The translations under genes and the position numbers were made by a program. The notes beneath the pieces are model-generated. The model saw only the letters and a list, made by a program, of their open reading frames with translations, had not been told where the DNA came from and made no database searches. Below are positions 1-9,367 of a stretch of DNA of 64,000 nt, piece by piece (the stretch's first letter is position 1; every line of letters starts with the position of its first letter). Origin of the DNA: an uncultured Bacilli bacterium (GTDB lineage Bacteria > Bacillota_I > Bacilli_A > RF39 > UBA660); NCBI GenBank assembly GCA_934168205.1, contig CAKPMX010000006.1, positions 1 to 64,000 of the forward strand, read 5' to 3'.

Positions 1-677
1 TTTTGTGCTGGTGTTCCTCTATAGTTTGAAATACCATTTGTTGCAGCTAACTTACTTCTGTATGAATAAGAACTATTTACTCCAATGCTTGCTAAAGCGT
101 CCACAATTGAGTTTCCGTTATAATTGGCATATAAAAAGCCACTATTATCAGTGACTGAAGTTGTTTCTATTGGCTTAGCTGTTCCGTTAAGTTTTACTTT
201 AACCATATTAATAAATCTATCCCAGCCCATATCTAAAGTTCTATGTGGGCAATATTTACCGCTATAATCTTGATGCTTAGTTACTTTATCAATTCCCCAG
301 CCATAACGTTTAAGAATATCTACAATCAATTCAACAGCGTTCTGCTCGGCTTTGATAAATCTATCTCCACCTGATTTAGAGTAGCATATTTCTATTGCTA
401 TTCCTTCTCTATTTCCCTTTCCGTTTCCACCATCGCCTGCATGCCAACCATTTCTATTTTCTGGAAGTCCTTGTACCGCTTCAATATTGTCAACCGCATA
501 ATGATAGGATACTTGTCTGCCACCTTCCGCGGCTGATTTATTCATATATCTAATTTCTTGATCTGCAGAAGCATCATTTGCAGTATTATGTACCACGATT
601 CTTGTTGGTTGCATTGAATAAGGACTTTTCCAGCTATACAAACTAGAACTCATTAAGTTTTTTCTTACTTTTACCAT
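1..677 (-). CDS. Phage endolysin, N-acetylmuramoyl-L-alanine amidase (3' end cut by window)
   Basis: The amidase cleaves the bond between N-acetylmuramic acid and L-alanine in peptidoglycan at the end of the lytic cycle. The start is ATG at 677, seven bases after an AGGGAG site. The first ~150 residues are an Amidase_2 domain: the first zinc ligand is in VVHNTA, a YHYAVD strand follows, and the late ligands lie in HQDYSGKYCPHR. After a linker, a segment of the form NGNSIVDALASIGVNSSYSYR begins a short repeat that is common at the C-terminus of Firmicute phage endolysins and is probably wall-binding. The gene runs off the left edge. It lies directly after the holin, with a hairpin between them. 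Confidence 0.92.
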   Translation of the reverse strand, partial: MVKVRKNLMSSSLYSWKSPYSMQPTRIVVHNTANDASADQEIRYMNKSAAEGGRQVSYHYAVDNIEAVQGLPENRNGWHAGDGGNGKGNREGIAIEICYSKSGGDRFIKAEQNAVELIVDILKRYGWGIDKVTKHQDYSGKYCPHRTLDMGWDRFINMVKVKLNGTAKPIETTSVTDNSGFLYANYNGNSIVDALASIGVNSSYSYRSKLAATNGISNYRGTPAQ

Positions 678-702
678 TTTTTCATCTCCCTTTAAAAGAA
701 AA

Positions 703-728
703 AGCTCACCATAAGTGAGCTATTTTTT
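703..728. terminator. Hairpin between holin and endolysin, terminator-like on both strands
   Basis: Seven-base arms AGCTCAC/GTGAGCT with a five-base loop are followed by six T on the plus strand and by TTTTCTTTT on the minus strand. The arms reach into the holin stop codon. It may attenuate readthrough from holin into endolysin. Confidence 0.6.
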
Positions 729-983
729 ATTTATTAAATTTTTAAATGTTTCGTAAAAACCAGTACTTGCTAAACCACTAAATAAGCCAGTTAATATAAT
801 GTTTAATGATATACTATCTAAATGACTTAATATTGCTAAAATCATTCCTAACAAGCCTACGATTAATGGTATATACTTGTTTATTTTTTCGCTTGTAATT
901 GCATTTTTAATTATATAACCTACACATAAACAAATGCCAACAATTACAATATCAAAGTACTCTGCTAATCCTGATATATCCAT
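720..983 (-). CDS. Phage holin (A118/Hol118-like superfamily)
   Basis: A small membrane protein (87 residues) expected to form the membrane lesion that frees the endolysin. It has a hydrophobic helix at residues ~10-30, a second at ~38-55 and a third amphipathic stretch. It carries the typical pattern KYIPLIVGLLGMILAIL followed by SLNIILTGLFSGLASTG, as in holins of the Listeria A118 type. It sits between a coiled-coil membrane protein and the endolysin, the normal lysis-cassette position. Confidence 0.85.
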   Translation of the reverse strand: MDISGLAEYFDIVIVGICLCVGYIIKNAITSEKINKYIPLIVGLLGMILAILSHLDSISLNIILTGLFSGLASTGFYETFKNLINKK

Positions 984-995
984 TCATATCACCTC

Positions 996-1220
996 CTATC
1001 TAGTCTTTAAATCTTTTATATCTTCCTTTATATGTTTAATATCTTCTTCAATTTTAAAAGTTCTTTCCATTACAGAATTATGTTTGTCAACTTTTATTTC
1101 AAGTTGATCTATTCTATAAATAGTTAAATCTTTATTCTTTTTGTTCGTGGTTATTGTTGCTATCACACTAGGAATTGCCACACATAACCCACTTATTAAT
1201 GCAGTTATTATACCTCCCAT
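996..1220 (-). CDS. Lysis-cassette membrane/coiled-coil protein (XhlA-like role)
   Basis: 74 residues: an N-terminal membrane segment (IITALISGLCVAIPSVIATI) and then a charged coiled coil (ID QLEIKVDKHNSVMERTFKIE type). Phages of Firmicutes often encode such a protein just before the holin, and it is thought to assist holin function. I start at the ATG with a GAAAGGA site; a longer reading (nine more residues) would run into the preceding gene and lacks a site. Function is inferred from architecture and position. Confidence 0.75.
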   Translation of the reverse strand: MGGIITALISGLCVAIPSVIATITTNKKNKDLTIYRIDQLEIKVDKHNSVMERTFKIEEDIKHIKEDIKDLKTR

Positions 1221-1233
1221 TTTATTTTCCTTT

Positions 1234-1968
1234 CTATAAATAAGCACATTTAGCTTTAATCCAACTAGTTTGTGTAGATGATCCTACAAAATACAAGTTG
1301 CTATAAGCTATATCATTTTTAAATAATAAATAAAATGTTTTTTCTTCGGTCAAATTATAAATTCTTGAATTTACAAACCTTTGACTCGCAAATGCTCCTG
1401 CCGTTAATGGCATTACAAAATTAGATGCCAAACTTCCTTCTGTCATTTCACTTGAACTCTGACTTAATGCTAATCTTGAATAACAAGTAGTTGCTGCACT
1501 TGTGAATTGAATTGTATAGTTATATTCTATTTCCCACGCACCAACTGGAACTGTTAATTTATTATTCGTTCCACCATAGTAGTTTGCAGTTGTAACCGTA
1601 GCGTACACGTCATTACTATTTCTTATAAAAGTTAGTTCCCACTTTTCCGGATTCATGGGAAAATCAAAAGGAACTTTTAACATTGAAAAATAAAAGTCAT
1701 TTATACTTGTGTTCTCCAATGTATAATCAGTTCCCATAAATAAAGTTATTGCTGAACTTGTTATAGCTGTAATTATTGCATATTTAGTTACATTATTTTG
1801 TACAAATTTAACTTTCATACCTACACTTAGTGTGTCTGTTAAATCTTCACTAGAAATAACAGCGGTTTTAGTTTTGTTATTCCAACTTGAAAACGAAAAA
1901 GCAGAAGCTATTCCATTCCATCCTTTTTCATCAAAAAAATCTTTTATTAATTTAAAATTTAGTTTCAT
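1234..1968 (-). CDS. Putative phage tail fibre / receptor-binding cassette protein
   Basis: 244 residues, rich in Ser, Thr, Asn and beta-strand patterns. The N-terminal part (VGMKVKFVQNNVTKYAIITA, then a FMGTDYTL strand and a DFYFSMLKVPFDFPMNP motif) resembles distal tail/fibre proteins of Clostridia and Bacilli phages. The C-terminal ~120 residues look like a jelly-roll. There is no strong ribosome site: the start is preceded by an AT-rich hairpin. It lies between the Gp10-like fibre proteins and the lysis cassette, where host-recognition proteins usually sit. The exact role is inferred. Confidence 0.6.
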   Translation of the reverse strand: MKLNFKLIKDFFDEKGWNGIASAFSFSSWNNKTKTAVISSEDLTDTLSVGMKVKFVQNNVTKYAIITAITSSAITLFMGTDYTLENTSINDFYFSMLKVPFDFPMNPEKWELTFIRNSNDVYATVTTANYYGGTNNKLTVPVGAWEIEYNYTIQFTSAATTCYSRLALSQSSSEMTEGSLASNFVMPLTAGAFASQRFVNSRIYNLTEEKTFYLLFKNDIAYSNLYFVGSSTQTSWIKAKCAYL

Positions 1969-1992
1969 AATATTCTTATTAGAATATTCAAC

Positions 1993-2376
1993 TTATGCAG
2001 TACGTACAAAAATGTAGCATGTGAAGTATGGTTGTACATTGTTATGAGGTTGTCCACCACCTTCATCTTCTATAAAGCCACTAGCTGGCCCGTCTGATGC
2101 ATTGTTCCTTAAAGTACCAACATAACCTCCTGTAGTAGAACCAGAGACTTTAATTTTGTGAGAATGCTTAGGCATCTCATCGATTGTCAAAGTATGCTCT
2201 TTTTCTCCACCAGTTTTATTTGCTGCTGAAAAATCACTATCGGCCTCATCAACTCCGACTATCGCTCTACCTTTAGCAATTCTCTCCCAAACTCCACCAA
2301 AAACTTCACCTGGATTTTTAGATTTTATACTTAAGTATATACTGCCTACAGGGTATAGTAAATCAACATTTATCAT
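1993..2376 (-). CDS. Tail fibre / baseplate protein, Gp10 C-terminal (tail collar-like) domain
   Basis: 127 residues consisting of essentially one tail-collar-like domain. It has the opening LLYPVGSIYLSIKSKNPGEVF with GVWERIAKGRAIVGVD, a TGGEKEHTL strand, the HSH metal-type motif in MPKHSHKI, and the closing PHNNVQPYFTCYIFVRTA. This fold caps the trimeric tips of many phage fibres and T4 Gp10. It is paralogous to the next upstream gene (shared WERIA and KTGGEK motifs). The start lacks a clear ribosome site and is preceded by a short GATATTAAATATC palindrome. Confidence 0.75.
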   Translation of the reverse strand: MINVDLLYPVGSIYLSIKSKNPGEVFGGVWERIAKGRAIVGVDEADSDFSAANKTGGEKEHTLTIDEMPKHSHKIKVSGSTTGGYVGTLRNNASDGPASGFIEDEGGGQPHNNVQPYFTCYIFVRTA

Positions 2377-2398
2377 AATGCTGATATTTAATATCTAT

Positions 2399-2819
2399 TT
2401 ATGCTATTCTTTTCCAAAATGCCATGACTATATAAGGTGGCCTATTCTCGTGTGCTAAAGGTGTATGCATTATTGGATTATTGGCAGTTAACTTGGGACT
2501 ATTGCTATTAGTTACTCCTGTTTTTAATGAGTAGTAATCAGCACCAGGAGTTGGTTCATAACCGCCAGTAATAGGATCATTGTTACCCTCATTCGGATAT
2601 ATATATGTCGGAGGCAATTCTTCTTTTGCCAATTTATGAGCTTTTTCTCCACCTGTTTTACCTATTTGATTATAATCAGAATCGTTTGGATTATATCCTA
2701 CAGGAAATTTTCCTTCAGCAATTCTCTCCCAGGTAAAACCTAAAAAGTTCGAATGATCTAAAGCATCAAAAAAGACCTCTACTTTGTTAAGTGGAAAGGC
2801 CTCTACTAATAATTTAGGA

Positions 2820-2827
<8 letters not shown>
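2399..2827 (-). CDS. Tail fibre / baseplate protein, Gp10-like domain (paralogue)
   Basis: 142 residues with the same collar-like plan as its downstream neighbour (TWERIAEGKFPVGYNPNDSD, GKTGGEKAHKL, final RPPYIVMAFWKRIA), but the central HSH is replaced by a proline-rich loop. I start at the ATG with GGTGA five bases upstream; a GTG nine bases earlier is possible. In the sequenced phase the preceding repeat-bearing reading frame ends eight bases inside this gene. Translation here could therefore be coupled to, and vary with, the length of the upstream tract. Probably involved in host recognition (inference). Confidence 0.7.
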
Positions 2828-3029
<202 letters not shown>

Positions 3030-3045
3030 ATTTTTCCTTTCTTTT

Positions 3046-3816
3046 TTAGTTTGTTATTATTGGAACTATTTTCCAATGAGAAGAATTCCAAGCTTCTGCG
3101 GTCGTAATTGCTGTTGTACATTCATATATTGCATGATTTTTAATTACCATATCTCCAACCGCATAAGTTTTGGTTGCATCATAAGTATCTGTGTTTAAGC
3201 CGAGAGCTGTTCTCAAACTTAATATTTCACCTGTTAAATTACTTGCAGCATCTTGTGTTAGAATACCTTTTATATCTTCTACAGTAGCTGCTACCTGATT
3301 TAAGCAAGACTCAAAAATATTTGTTATATCAGGTGTTTGAATTGCTTGAATTACAATTCCACAATCAGTTGTTTTGGCACGTGTATCTTCAAGCATCGAA
3401 CTTGTTATTTTATCTATTTCTTGAGCTACATTTATATTGTATAGTCTCAGTTCATAAATATTTGAATTACGCGTTAATGTCGGAGGAACAGGAGACGTAG
3501 CGTATTCACCGCTTAAAACATCAACAGATATTTTTCTATTTTCTTTATCAAAACGTAAAACAATACTGTCTATTCTAGACTGTGATGCATCCGATAAATC
3601 AATATTTATTACTTTATCTGATAAATTTTGATAAAAATAACCATTTATTAGTGCTGTTCCTTTTTTTAATGTAATTGACATATTATCATTAGCAACAACT
3701 TGCAATTCATTATTAAATACACCATTCGTAAATAATTTAGAAAAAAAAGAAGCGATAAAATCGCTCTTGTATTTTCTATCACCATTGTTTGATGGAAAGA
3801 AACCTGATTCTTCCAT
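3046..3816 (-). CDS. Phage baseplate / fibre base protein (BppU-like) with C-terminal carbohydrate-binding-like module
   Basis: 256 residues. The first ~170 match the widespread siphoviral pattern: NNGDRKYKSDFIASFF, then LQVVANDNMSITLKKGTALI, NGYFYQN, RIDSIVLRFD, a PVPPTLTR loop and a DTRAKTTDCGIV helix. This domain links the tail tip to receptor-binding proteins. The last ~45 residues (YDATKTYAVGDMVIKNHAIY and W-rich end) resemble CBM5/12-type sugar-binding modules. The start is ATG after GAGGTGATAAAA. It is the first gene of the host-recognition cassette after the tail-tip protein. Confidence 0.75.
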   Translation of the reverse strand: MEESGFFPSNNGDRKYKSDFIASFFSKLFTNGVFNNELQVVANDNMSITLKKGTALINGYFYQNLSDKVINIDLSDASQSRIDSIVLRFDKENRKISVDVLSGEYATSPVPPTLTRNSNIYELRLYNINVAQEIDKITSSMLEDTRAKTTDCGIVIQAIQTPDITNIFESCLNQVAATVEDIKGILTQDAASNLTGEILSLRTALGLNTDTYDATKTYAVGDMVIKNHAIYECTTAITTAEAWNSSHWKIVPIITN

Positions 3817-3827
3817 TTTTATCACCT

Positions 3828-5813
3828 CTAATCTAATTCAAAATCTTCGGCAAGTGGTTGTCCAAAAGTTGGATAAATTTCTCTCTTGCCATTTTCTATT
3901 ACCTCTTCAACTTCGGTAATTCTTAAAGACTGTCTAACATTACAATTTTCAACTTCAATATCAACAATATCACCTAAATCCCATTTGTTTTTATAATCGT
4001 TTCCGGATGCAGTAACTTCAATGGATTCTTCTCCAGAAGACAATTTTTCTTCGCCTTTTGTTGTCAAAATGTTCTTATATTCTGTTGATGTCAAATTTGT
4101 ATTACTCTCATTCTTGGCATCTACGAAGACCTCAACCAAATCAAATCCGGAAGCATCTCCATCCTTAATTTCGACAAGTACTCTATCACTACCCTCTCCG
4201 ACTCCTCCAACAAGAACATAATTACATTTATTAACAGATGTAGATAAATAGTTTGATTTTTCACAATTTTTTCTTAATGTAGAAAAACAATATTTTTCAT
4301 TTATAGACTGAGAACTAGTTCTGTCCAGACCAACATAATTCTCAAATCTAAAAACTTTATTCTGTATATTTGGAACAATTCTAAAGCCAACATTCCCATA
4401 TTTTGATAATTTGCATAGATACTTATACAAATTTTTATAACTACATTGAAATTCAATCAATTTACTCTCTAAAGTAGTTTCCTCAACTTCAAACTCTGAT
4501 GATAATGGCGTTACCTCACTCAATAATTTTTTTTGTGCATCAATGACATTTCCTTTGAAATTTATTGTCTTTTTAATGATTCGCCTATTTGTTAGATAAG
4601 AAAGAAATTTTCCAGACACAGACAGCTGAACATTCTTCCCATCATCTGTCAATTCAACAGTGTCTATAATACCAGCTTCTGTGTAATCTTGCCGAATAAT
4701 AATTCTATCTTTTTCAAACAATAAACTTAAATTATTTTCGTAAGGAGCAACAACTAATTCAAATTCTCCTGATTCATAATATTTTCTTCGCCATCTAAGT
4801 GAGATAAATTGATCAATAACTCCTAGTAGTTCCAAATTTTTATCAAAAACATATAAAGCCTCATTTTCTGAATACTCAACCTCTCTTGATACTTGGCATA
4901 ACATGATAGGAACATTACCATTTTTTAATTTACTACTAGTAATGACATAATAATTATTCGCAAAAACTAAACCATAATAAATAACATTATTTAACAGTTT
5001 ATCTTCATTTTGCCATTCATCTCCATTCAAGGAAGATAATATAGTTCCATTGTATCCAGCTGCTACAAACATACCATTACCATATCTAGACCTTATCAGA
5101 TATGAATTGGTGTTGGAAGTTTGTTTTGTCCAATTAACACCATCTTTTGAAGTAAGAATTATCCCATCAGCACCAGTTATAACAAATAAATTTCTTCCAA
5201 ATGTAATACCAACTAATTTTTTTGTTGTTCCGGCATCAATAACTTTCCAATTATCTAAATCAGAAGATATTAAAATTGTGCCTGTAGAACCAACTGCAAC
5301 ATATTTACCATTTCCATATGCAATATCCATTATAGACATATTCTCTGGACCGACATGCTTAAAGTCATGCCTTATTATTTCATCTCCATTTATCGTTTCA
5401 AAGAATTGTACTACTGTATAATTTCTTATTCCGGTAGAAATGTTGTAATTGTAATATCCAGTTATTAAAACAAAGCGATTATTTACAAATTTGCAAGTAT
5501 TCGAATTCATAGAGAAATTTTCACCAGTGTCTAGGATTTTATATTCCCATTCTGCACCATCTTTTGAAACCAAGAAATACGTTTTATCTGTAGAACCAGA
5601 ATTTCCAGATACAACAAATAAATCATTTCCATATGCTAAATTTTCTGTAGAAGAAATTTTATCAGCATCAAAATTATAGTCATGCCAATTGATTAAATCG
5701 TCACTATATGCAATACCGCAAGGTGATGAATGAGCAAACCAAAATTTACCTTCAGCATAAATAATATCTTTACCATTTCCTGGTATATTTGTATCTCTAT
5801 ATTCCCATTTCAT
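3828..5813 (-). CDS. Tail-tip protein: seven-bladed propeller-like domain fused to Gp37-like domain
   Basis: 661 residues. Residues ~1-320 contain seven imperfect repeats of the type YGNGxxVxVGxxGxIxxSxDGxxW (for example YGNGKYVAVGSTGTILISS), which predicts a beta-propeller. Residues ~325-661 match the siphoviral ReqiPepy6 Gp37-like family (LYVFDKNLELLGVIDQFISL, then a RRKYYESGEFELVV strand), normally a free-standing protein that closes the tail tip. The start overlaps the Dit stop as TAATG, with GAGG seven bases upstream. The propeller probably contacts surface glycans or proteins (inference). Confidence 0.8.
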   Translation of the reverse strand: MKWEYRDTNIPGNGKDIIYAEGKFWFAHSSPCGIAYSDDLINWHDYNFDADKISSTENLAYGNDLFVVSGNSGSTDKTYFLVSKDGAEWEYKILDTGENFSMNSNTCKFVNNRFVLITGYYNYNISTGIRNYTVVQFFETINGDEIIRHDFKHVGPENMSIMDIAYGNGKYVAVGSTGTILISSDLDNWKVIDAGTTKKLVGITFGRNLFVITGADGIILTSKDGVNWTKQTSNTNSYLIRSRYGNGMFVAAGYNGTILSSLNGDEWQNEDKLLNNVIYYGLVFANNYYVITSSKLKNGNVPIMLCQVSREVEYSENEALYVFDKNLELLGVIDQFISLRWRRKYYESGEFELVVAPYENNLSLLFEKDRIIIRQDYTEAGIIDTVELTDDGKNVQLSVSGKFLSYLTNRRIIKKTINFKGNVIDAQKKLLSEVTPLSSEFEVEETTLESKLIEFQCSYKNLYKYLCKLSKYGNVGFRIVPNIQNKVFRFENYVGLDRTSSQSINEKYCFSTLRKNCEKSNYLSTSVNKCNYVLVGGVGEGSDRVLVEIKDGDASGFDLVEVFVDAKNESNTNLTSTEYKNILTTKGEEKLSSGEESIEVTASGNDYKNKWDLGDIVDIEVENCNVRQSLRITEVEEVIENGKREIYPTFGQPLAEDFELD

Positions 5814-6661
5814 TATATTGCCTCATAATATAAAGAATAATTAACTTCAGCTGTTAAATTCTCTATACCTTCTTCAGCTAATATCTTAAAATAATTTTGT
5901 CCTGGTTTTAATTGAAGATATTTTGTTCCAAAAAGTAAGTAGTTATTTATATTTTTTTCTAGACCATCTCTTTTTAATATGATGTTTTTATTATTTATTT
6001 CTGTAGTTATTATAATTTCATCACCTATTTTCAATTCAAAATCTAATGTTAATATTTCTTGAGTTGCAATATTTTTAACAGAAGGTTTTTTTACTTTACC
6101 AGTCGCAATAAAATGAATATTTAATCCAGATTCTATTTTTGTTGGATTAAGTATTTCAACAGTCATATTATTATTTTTCTTGTCAAATTCCAAACCATCA
6201 GATGGTATTTCTAAAGGAAATTCTATTCCACCTTCCCATGTTGCTATGGAAAGATTAGTTTCCTCAACATCTGTAAAATATGGATTGAATGCTATTAAAG
6301 AAATTGTAAAGTACCTTACTGGACCAGTTTTTTCAATATCCACTTTTTCAACTCGGCACTTTATTTTTGCAGAAAAATCATCTTCATAATAGAAAAGTGT
6401 TCCTTCGTCATTATCAGGAAAAACATTATATAATTGCTGACGTCTTTCAACAAACTTATCTTTTATATAACCATATATGATTATATTTCTTTTATTAACG
6501 CTTCTACCTACATATAATGATCCTATTCCAAAGGCTGAACTGATTCCATATAGTTCAGAATTTTTCTCGTGTATTCCATCATAATCAGATAAAAAAAAGG
6601 GAAACTTGTCTGTAAGCTCGATTTTGTTTCCAAAAGAATTTTCATATATTATTTTTTCCAT
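5813..6661 (-). CDS. Distal tail protein (Dit, Sipho_tail family)
   Basis: 282 residues. Dit forms the hexameric hub that joins the tail tube to the baseplate. The N-terminal half shows the family pattern: Y(E)NSFGNKIEL, IHEKNSELYGISSAFGIG, then ERRQQLYNVFPDNDEGTLFY and a FTISLIAFNPYF strand ending the Dit core. The C-terminal half is a beta-sandwich extension. I start at ATG with AGAGGG upstream; an eight-residue longer TTG reading inside the tape-measure gene is unlikely. It lies between the tape measure and the Gp37-like protein, the standard order. Confidence 0.85.
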   Translation of the reverse strand: MEKIIYENSFGNKIELTDKFPFFLSDYDGIHEKNSELYGISSAFGIGSLYVGRSVNKRNIIIYGYIKDKFVERRQQLYNVFPDNDEGTLFYYEDDFSAKIKCRVEKVDIEKTGPVRYFTISLIAFNPYFTDVEETNLSIATWEGGIEFPLEIPSDGLEFDKKNNNMTVEILNPTKIESGLNIHFIATGKVKKPSVKNIATQEILTLDFELKIGDEIIITTEINNKNIILKRDGLEKNINNYLLFGTKYLQLKPGQNYFKILAEEGIENLTAEVNYSLYYEAI

Positions 6662-6663
6662 AG

Positions 6664-9201
6664 TTACCCTCTTTTCAATTTCCAAATTAATTTTCTCATT
6701 TCATTTCTAGCTTGACGTGCAGTATCTGCTGGTCCAACGTATTTCGAATAATTATTAATATTAATTGTTGGATTAAACTCAGCATTTTTTTCATCGTTTA
6801 AATTTTCATCATATGGAGTATTTCTTGAATTTGAATTTAATGGAATTACTTTAGTTTGATTATTTTGTTGAAGTAATAATTCTGGTCCTGCTTCCGCAAC
6901 AATAGCGGCACCATTCAACAATGTACCACCATTTGCCAAATAAGGAATTTTTCCAATTTTTTTAATATTTATTCCAATTTTTTTACCACCAATTTCAGGA
7001 ACCCAGTCAGGGACATCAAATGAGACCTTATTTAAACCTTCTATTAAGAAATTTAAACCATCTATTACTATATTCAATAAGCCTATTACACCATTTAGTG
7101 GAGCTTTTGCTATTGCTAAGAATGAATTAAATATTCCAGAGAATATATTCTTAATACCATTCAGTGCTAATTCCCAGTCTCCAGTAAATACTCCTTTAAC
7201 AAAATCTATAACACCTGAGAATATTTGTATTATAGCATTATAGTAATTTTCACAATTGGCCATAAATGCATTTAATACATTACCTATTAGTCCAAAGGAA
7301 ATTGTCCAGTCCGTTTGAAAAATACCTGTAATGAATTCATCTATACTTGCAAATAAGTTTTGAATATAAGTCCAACCACTTATTATTGCATTTTTGAAGT
7401 TTTCATTTGTATTCCACAAATAGATTAGACCGGCAACTAATGCAGCTACAGCGGCAATAACTAGAACAATTGGATTTGCGGCTAAAAAGCTCAATGCGGT
7501 AGAAACTCCAGAAATTGCAATTTTTCCGAGTGCCATAACACCATTTAAGCCAGCCTGGGCCAACCTTAATGATTTTGTTGCTGCAGCTGCAACACCTTTT
7601 TTCATGGCATTTAATCCCATTGCTACAGTTTCATTTGTAAACAAATTAATAATATTACTTATACTACCGGCTAACTTGCCCATAATCAATAATAAAGGAC
7701 CAATAGAGGCCACTAATAGACCAATAGTGACAATAGTATCCTTTGTGCCATTATCAAGGCTGTCAAACCAGTCTATTGCTTTCTGAAGACCATCAGCCAT
7801 CTTTTCAAGATGTGGGAGTAAACTTTCAATTATACGTTGACCCAAACCTGCGAAGGAATTTTCAAACTTATTTTTTATTTGTGAAAGCTTTGCTTCCATA
7901 CCATCATACATTTGATTTGTTGCATCTGTCGCGGCCCCAGTTACATCTGTATATATTGTATTCAAATCATTTAATGATGTAATAACTTTCATGGCATTGT
8001 CTTCACCTAAAGCCGACCAAACATTAGATGCAAGAGTAAGAGCCTTTTGCTTATTTTCCATATTTTCTAAATCGTTAATAACAGAATAAAAGACATCCTT
8101 TGCAGTAGCCTTCCCTTTTTGAAATTCACGAAATAATTTCCGAGTGTCTGAACTAAAAGAACTTAAATTTTCTTCTATTCGACCGTCACTTAATGAAATA
8201 GTAAATTCTTTAACAAAATCGTTGACTTTATCTAGATTATAAGCACCACTAGTTAAACCATTATCCAATATTGAAAACATTTCTTCCGCACTAAAACCGG
8301 CTTGACTCCATATCTGTGAATATTCAGCAATATTGTCAGCAAGTTCACCGGTTTTATCCAGACCACTTTGAGCACCTACAACCAAATAATCAAATGCTTT
8401 TTCAGCTGTTAAACCCATATTAACCATAAGGGCTTTTACGCCTCTCAATGTCTCACTAAAATCCATTCCGAAAACATTTTCTAATAAATAAGCCTGTTCA
8501 GTTATATTTTGAAGATCCACATTAGAAATATCACCTAAATTTTGCCAAACCAGCGACATCTTTTCAGAAATATCACTATAACCTTCACCATAACCATTTT
8601 CATGTATATTTTTTAATACTTGTTCAAGTTCTTTAGTTTGATCAACACTTTTTCCTGTTGAAGCCAGAAATTTATTAACAGCTGTTTCAAGTCCCATAGC
8701 ACTTTTGGCTGCTGCAACATCTATCCCTACAATTCCTGCTGATAGAATAGATGCTTTTTTTCCAGCTTCAGTTAATTTTTCCCCTGTTGCTTTGATACTT
8801 TTAGAATATTCCTTTAAGTTGGCCGTACCAAGTTCAACCTGTTTACTAACCTCTTTCAATTGTATTCCATATTTATCAAGCTGATTTTCCGCGGCTTTTA
8901 AAGCTGTTCTTTTTTTTGTGATGGCGACTTCATTACGGTTTTCAGAGTTTTCTAATTCTTTTAATTCCTCACGTAATATTGTAACTTTATTTTTTTGAAG
9001 ATCATATGCTGAAGTCAAATAATTTTGTTTATCAAGCAGTTTTTGACTTGACGATGTGTTTTTGTCATATTGTGTCTGAACATTTTTAAAATCCTGATAG
9101 TTTTCTTTTAAAGATGCATTTACACTATTTAGAGATTTTAAGAAATCTGTTGTACCATCGGCGTTAAAGACCAAACCGACTTTTTTTAAATCACTTGCCA
9201 T
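6664..9201 (-). CDS. Tail tape measure protein
   Basis: 845 residues; it sets tail length and is ejected with DNA. Residues 1-150 are a long coiled coil (LDKQNYLTSAYDLQKNKVTI). The middle has the TP901-type region (ANIAEYSQIWSQAGFSAEEM pattern: EYSQIWSQAGFSAEEMFSIL). Hydrophobic helices lie at ~485-510 and ~580-600, and the C-terminus contains an AGPELLLQQNNQTKVIPLN tip segment typical of tape measures. The start ATG overlaps the end of the frameshifted chaperone by 11 bases, and the stop is two bases before the Dit start. Confidence 0.92.
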   Translation of the reverse strand: MASDLKKVGLVFNADGTTDFLKSLNSVNASLKENYQDFKNVQTQYDKNTSSSQKLLDKQNYLTSAYDLQKNKVTILREELKELENSENRNEVAITKKRTALKAAENQLDKYGIQLKEVSKQVELGTANLKEYSKSIKATGEKLTEAGKKASILSAGIVGIDVAAAKSAMGLETAVNKFLASTGKSVDQTKELEQVLKNIHENGYGEGYSDISEKMSLVWQNLGDISNVDLQNITEQAYLLENVFGMDFSETLRGVKALMVNMGLTAEKAFDYLVVGAQSGLDKTGELADNIAEYSQIWSQAGFSAEEMFSILDNGLTSGAYNLDKVNDFVKEFTISLSDGRIEENLSSFSSDTRKLFREFQKGKATAKDVFYSVINDLENMENKQKALTLASNVWSALGEDNAMKVITSLNDLNTIYTDVTGAATDATNQMYDGMEAKLSQIKNKFENSFAGLGQRIIESLLPHLEKMADGLQKAIDWFDSLDNGTKDTIVTIGLLVASIGPLLLIMGKLAGSISNIINLFTNETVAMGLNAMKKGVAAAATKSLRLAQAGLNGVMALGKIAISGVSTALSFLAANPIVLVIAAVAALVAGLIYLWNTNENFKNAIISGWTYIQNLFASIDEFITGIFQTDWTISFGLIGNVLNAFMANCENYYNAIIQIFSGVIDFVKGVFTGDWELALNGIKNIFSGIFNSFLAIAKAPLNGVIGLLNIVIDGLNFLIEGLNKVSFDVPDWVPEIGGKKIGINIKKIGKIPYLANGGTLLNGAAIVAEAGPELLLQQNNQTKVIPLNSNSRNTPYDENLNDEKNAEFNPTININNYSKYVGPADTARQARNEMRKLIWKLKRG

Positions 9202-9367
9202 ATTTCGCCTTTTGCATTCTATTATACATTTCTACCATTTTGTAAAATTCGATAGGATCAAGATGAAGCATTTCGTCTATACTTAATCCTATCGTTATGG
9301 CTGTATATTTAATTGAAGCCCAGTTTATCTCTTCTTTTTCTTCTTCCCTGGTATAAATTTCTGGTCT
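9191..9367 (-). CDS. Tail assembly chaperone, -1 frameshift extension (gpT-like part of gpGT)
   Basis: This 58-codon reading frame has no start of its own. It is entered by a -1 slip at A AAA AAA near codon 98 of the upstream gene. It reads RPEIYTREEEKEEINWASIK and continues through a SIDEMLHLDPIEFYKMVEMY helix to YGK-stop. This is a helical, acidic-then-basic domain as expected for gpT, and it fills the apparent gap before the tape measure. The predicted fusion product is 156 residues. In lambda and many siphophages the fusion binds the tape measure and major tail protein during assembly. Confidence 0.8.
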   Translation of the reverse strand, partial: RPEIYTREEEKEEINWASIKYTAITIGLSIDEMLHLDPIEFYKMVEMYNRMQKAKYGK

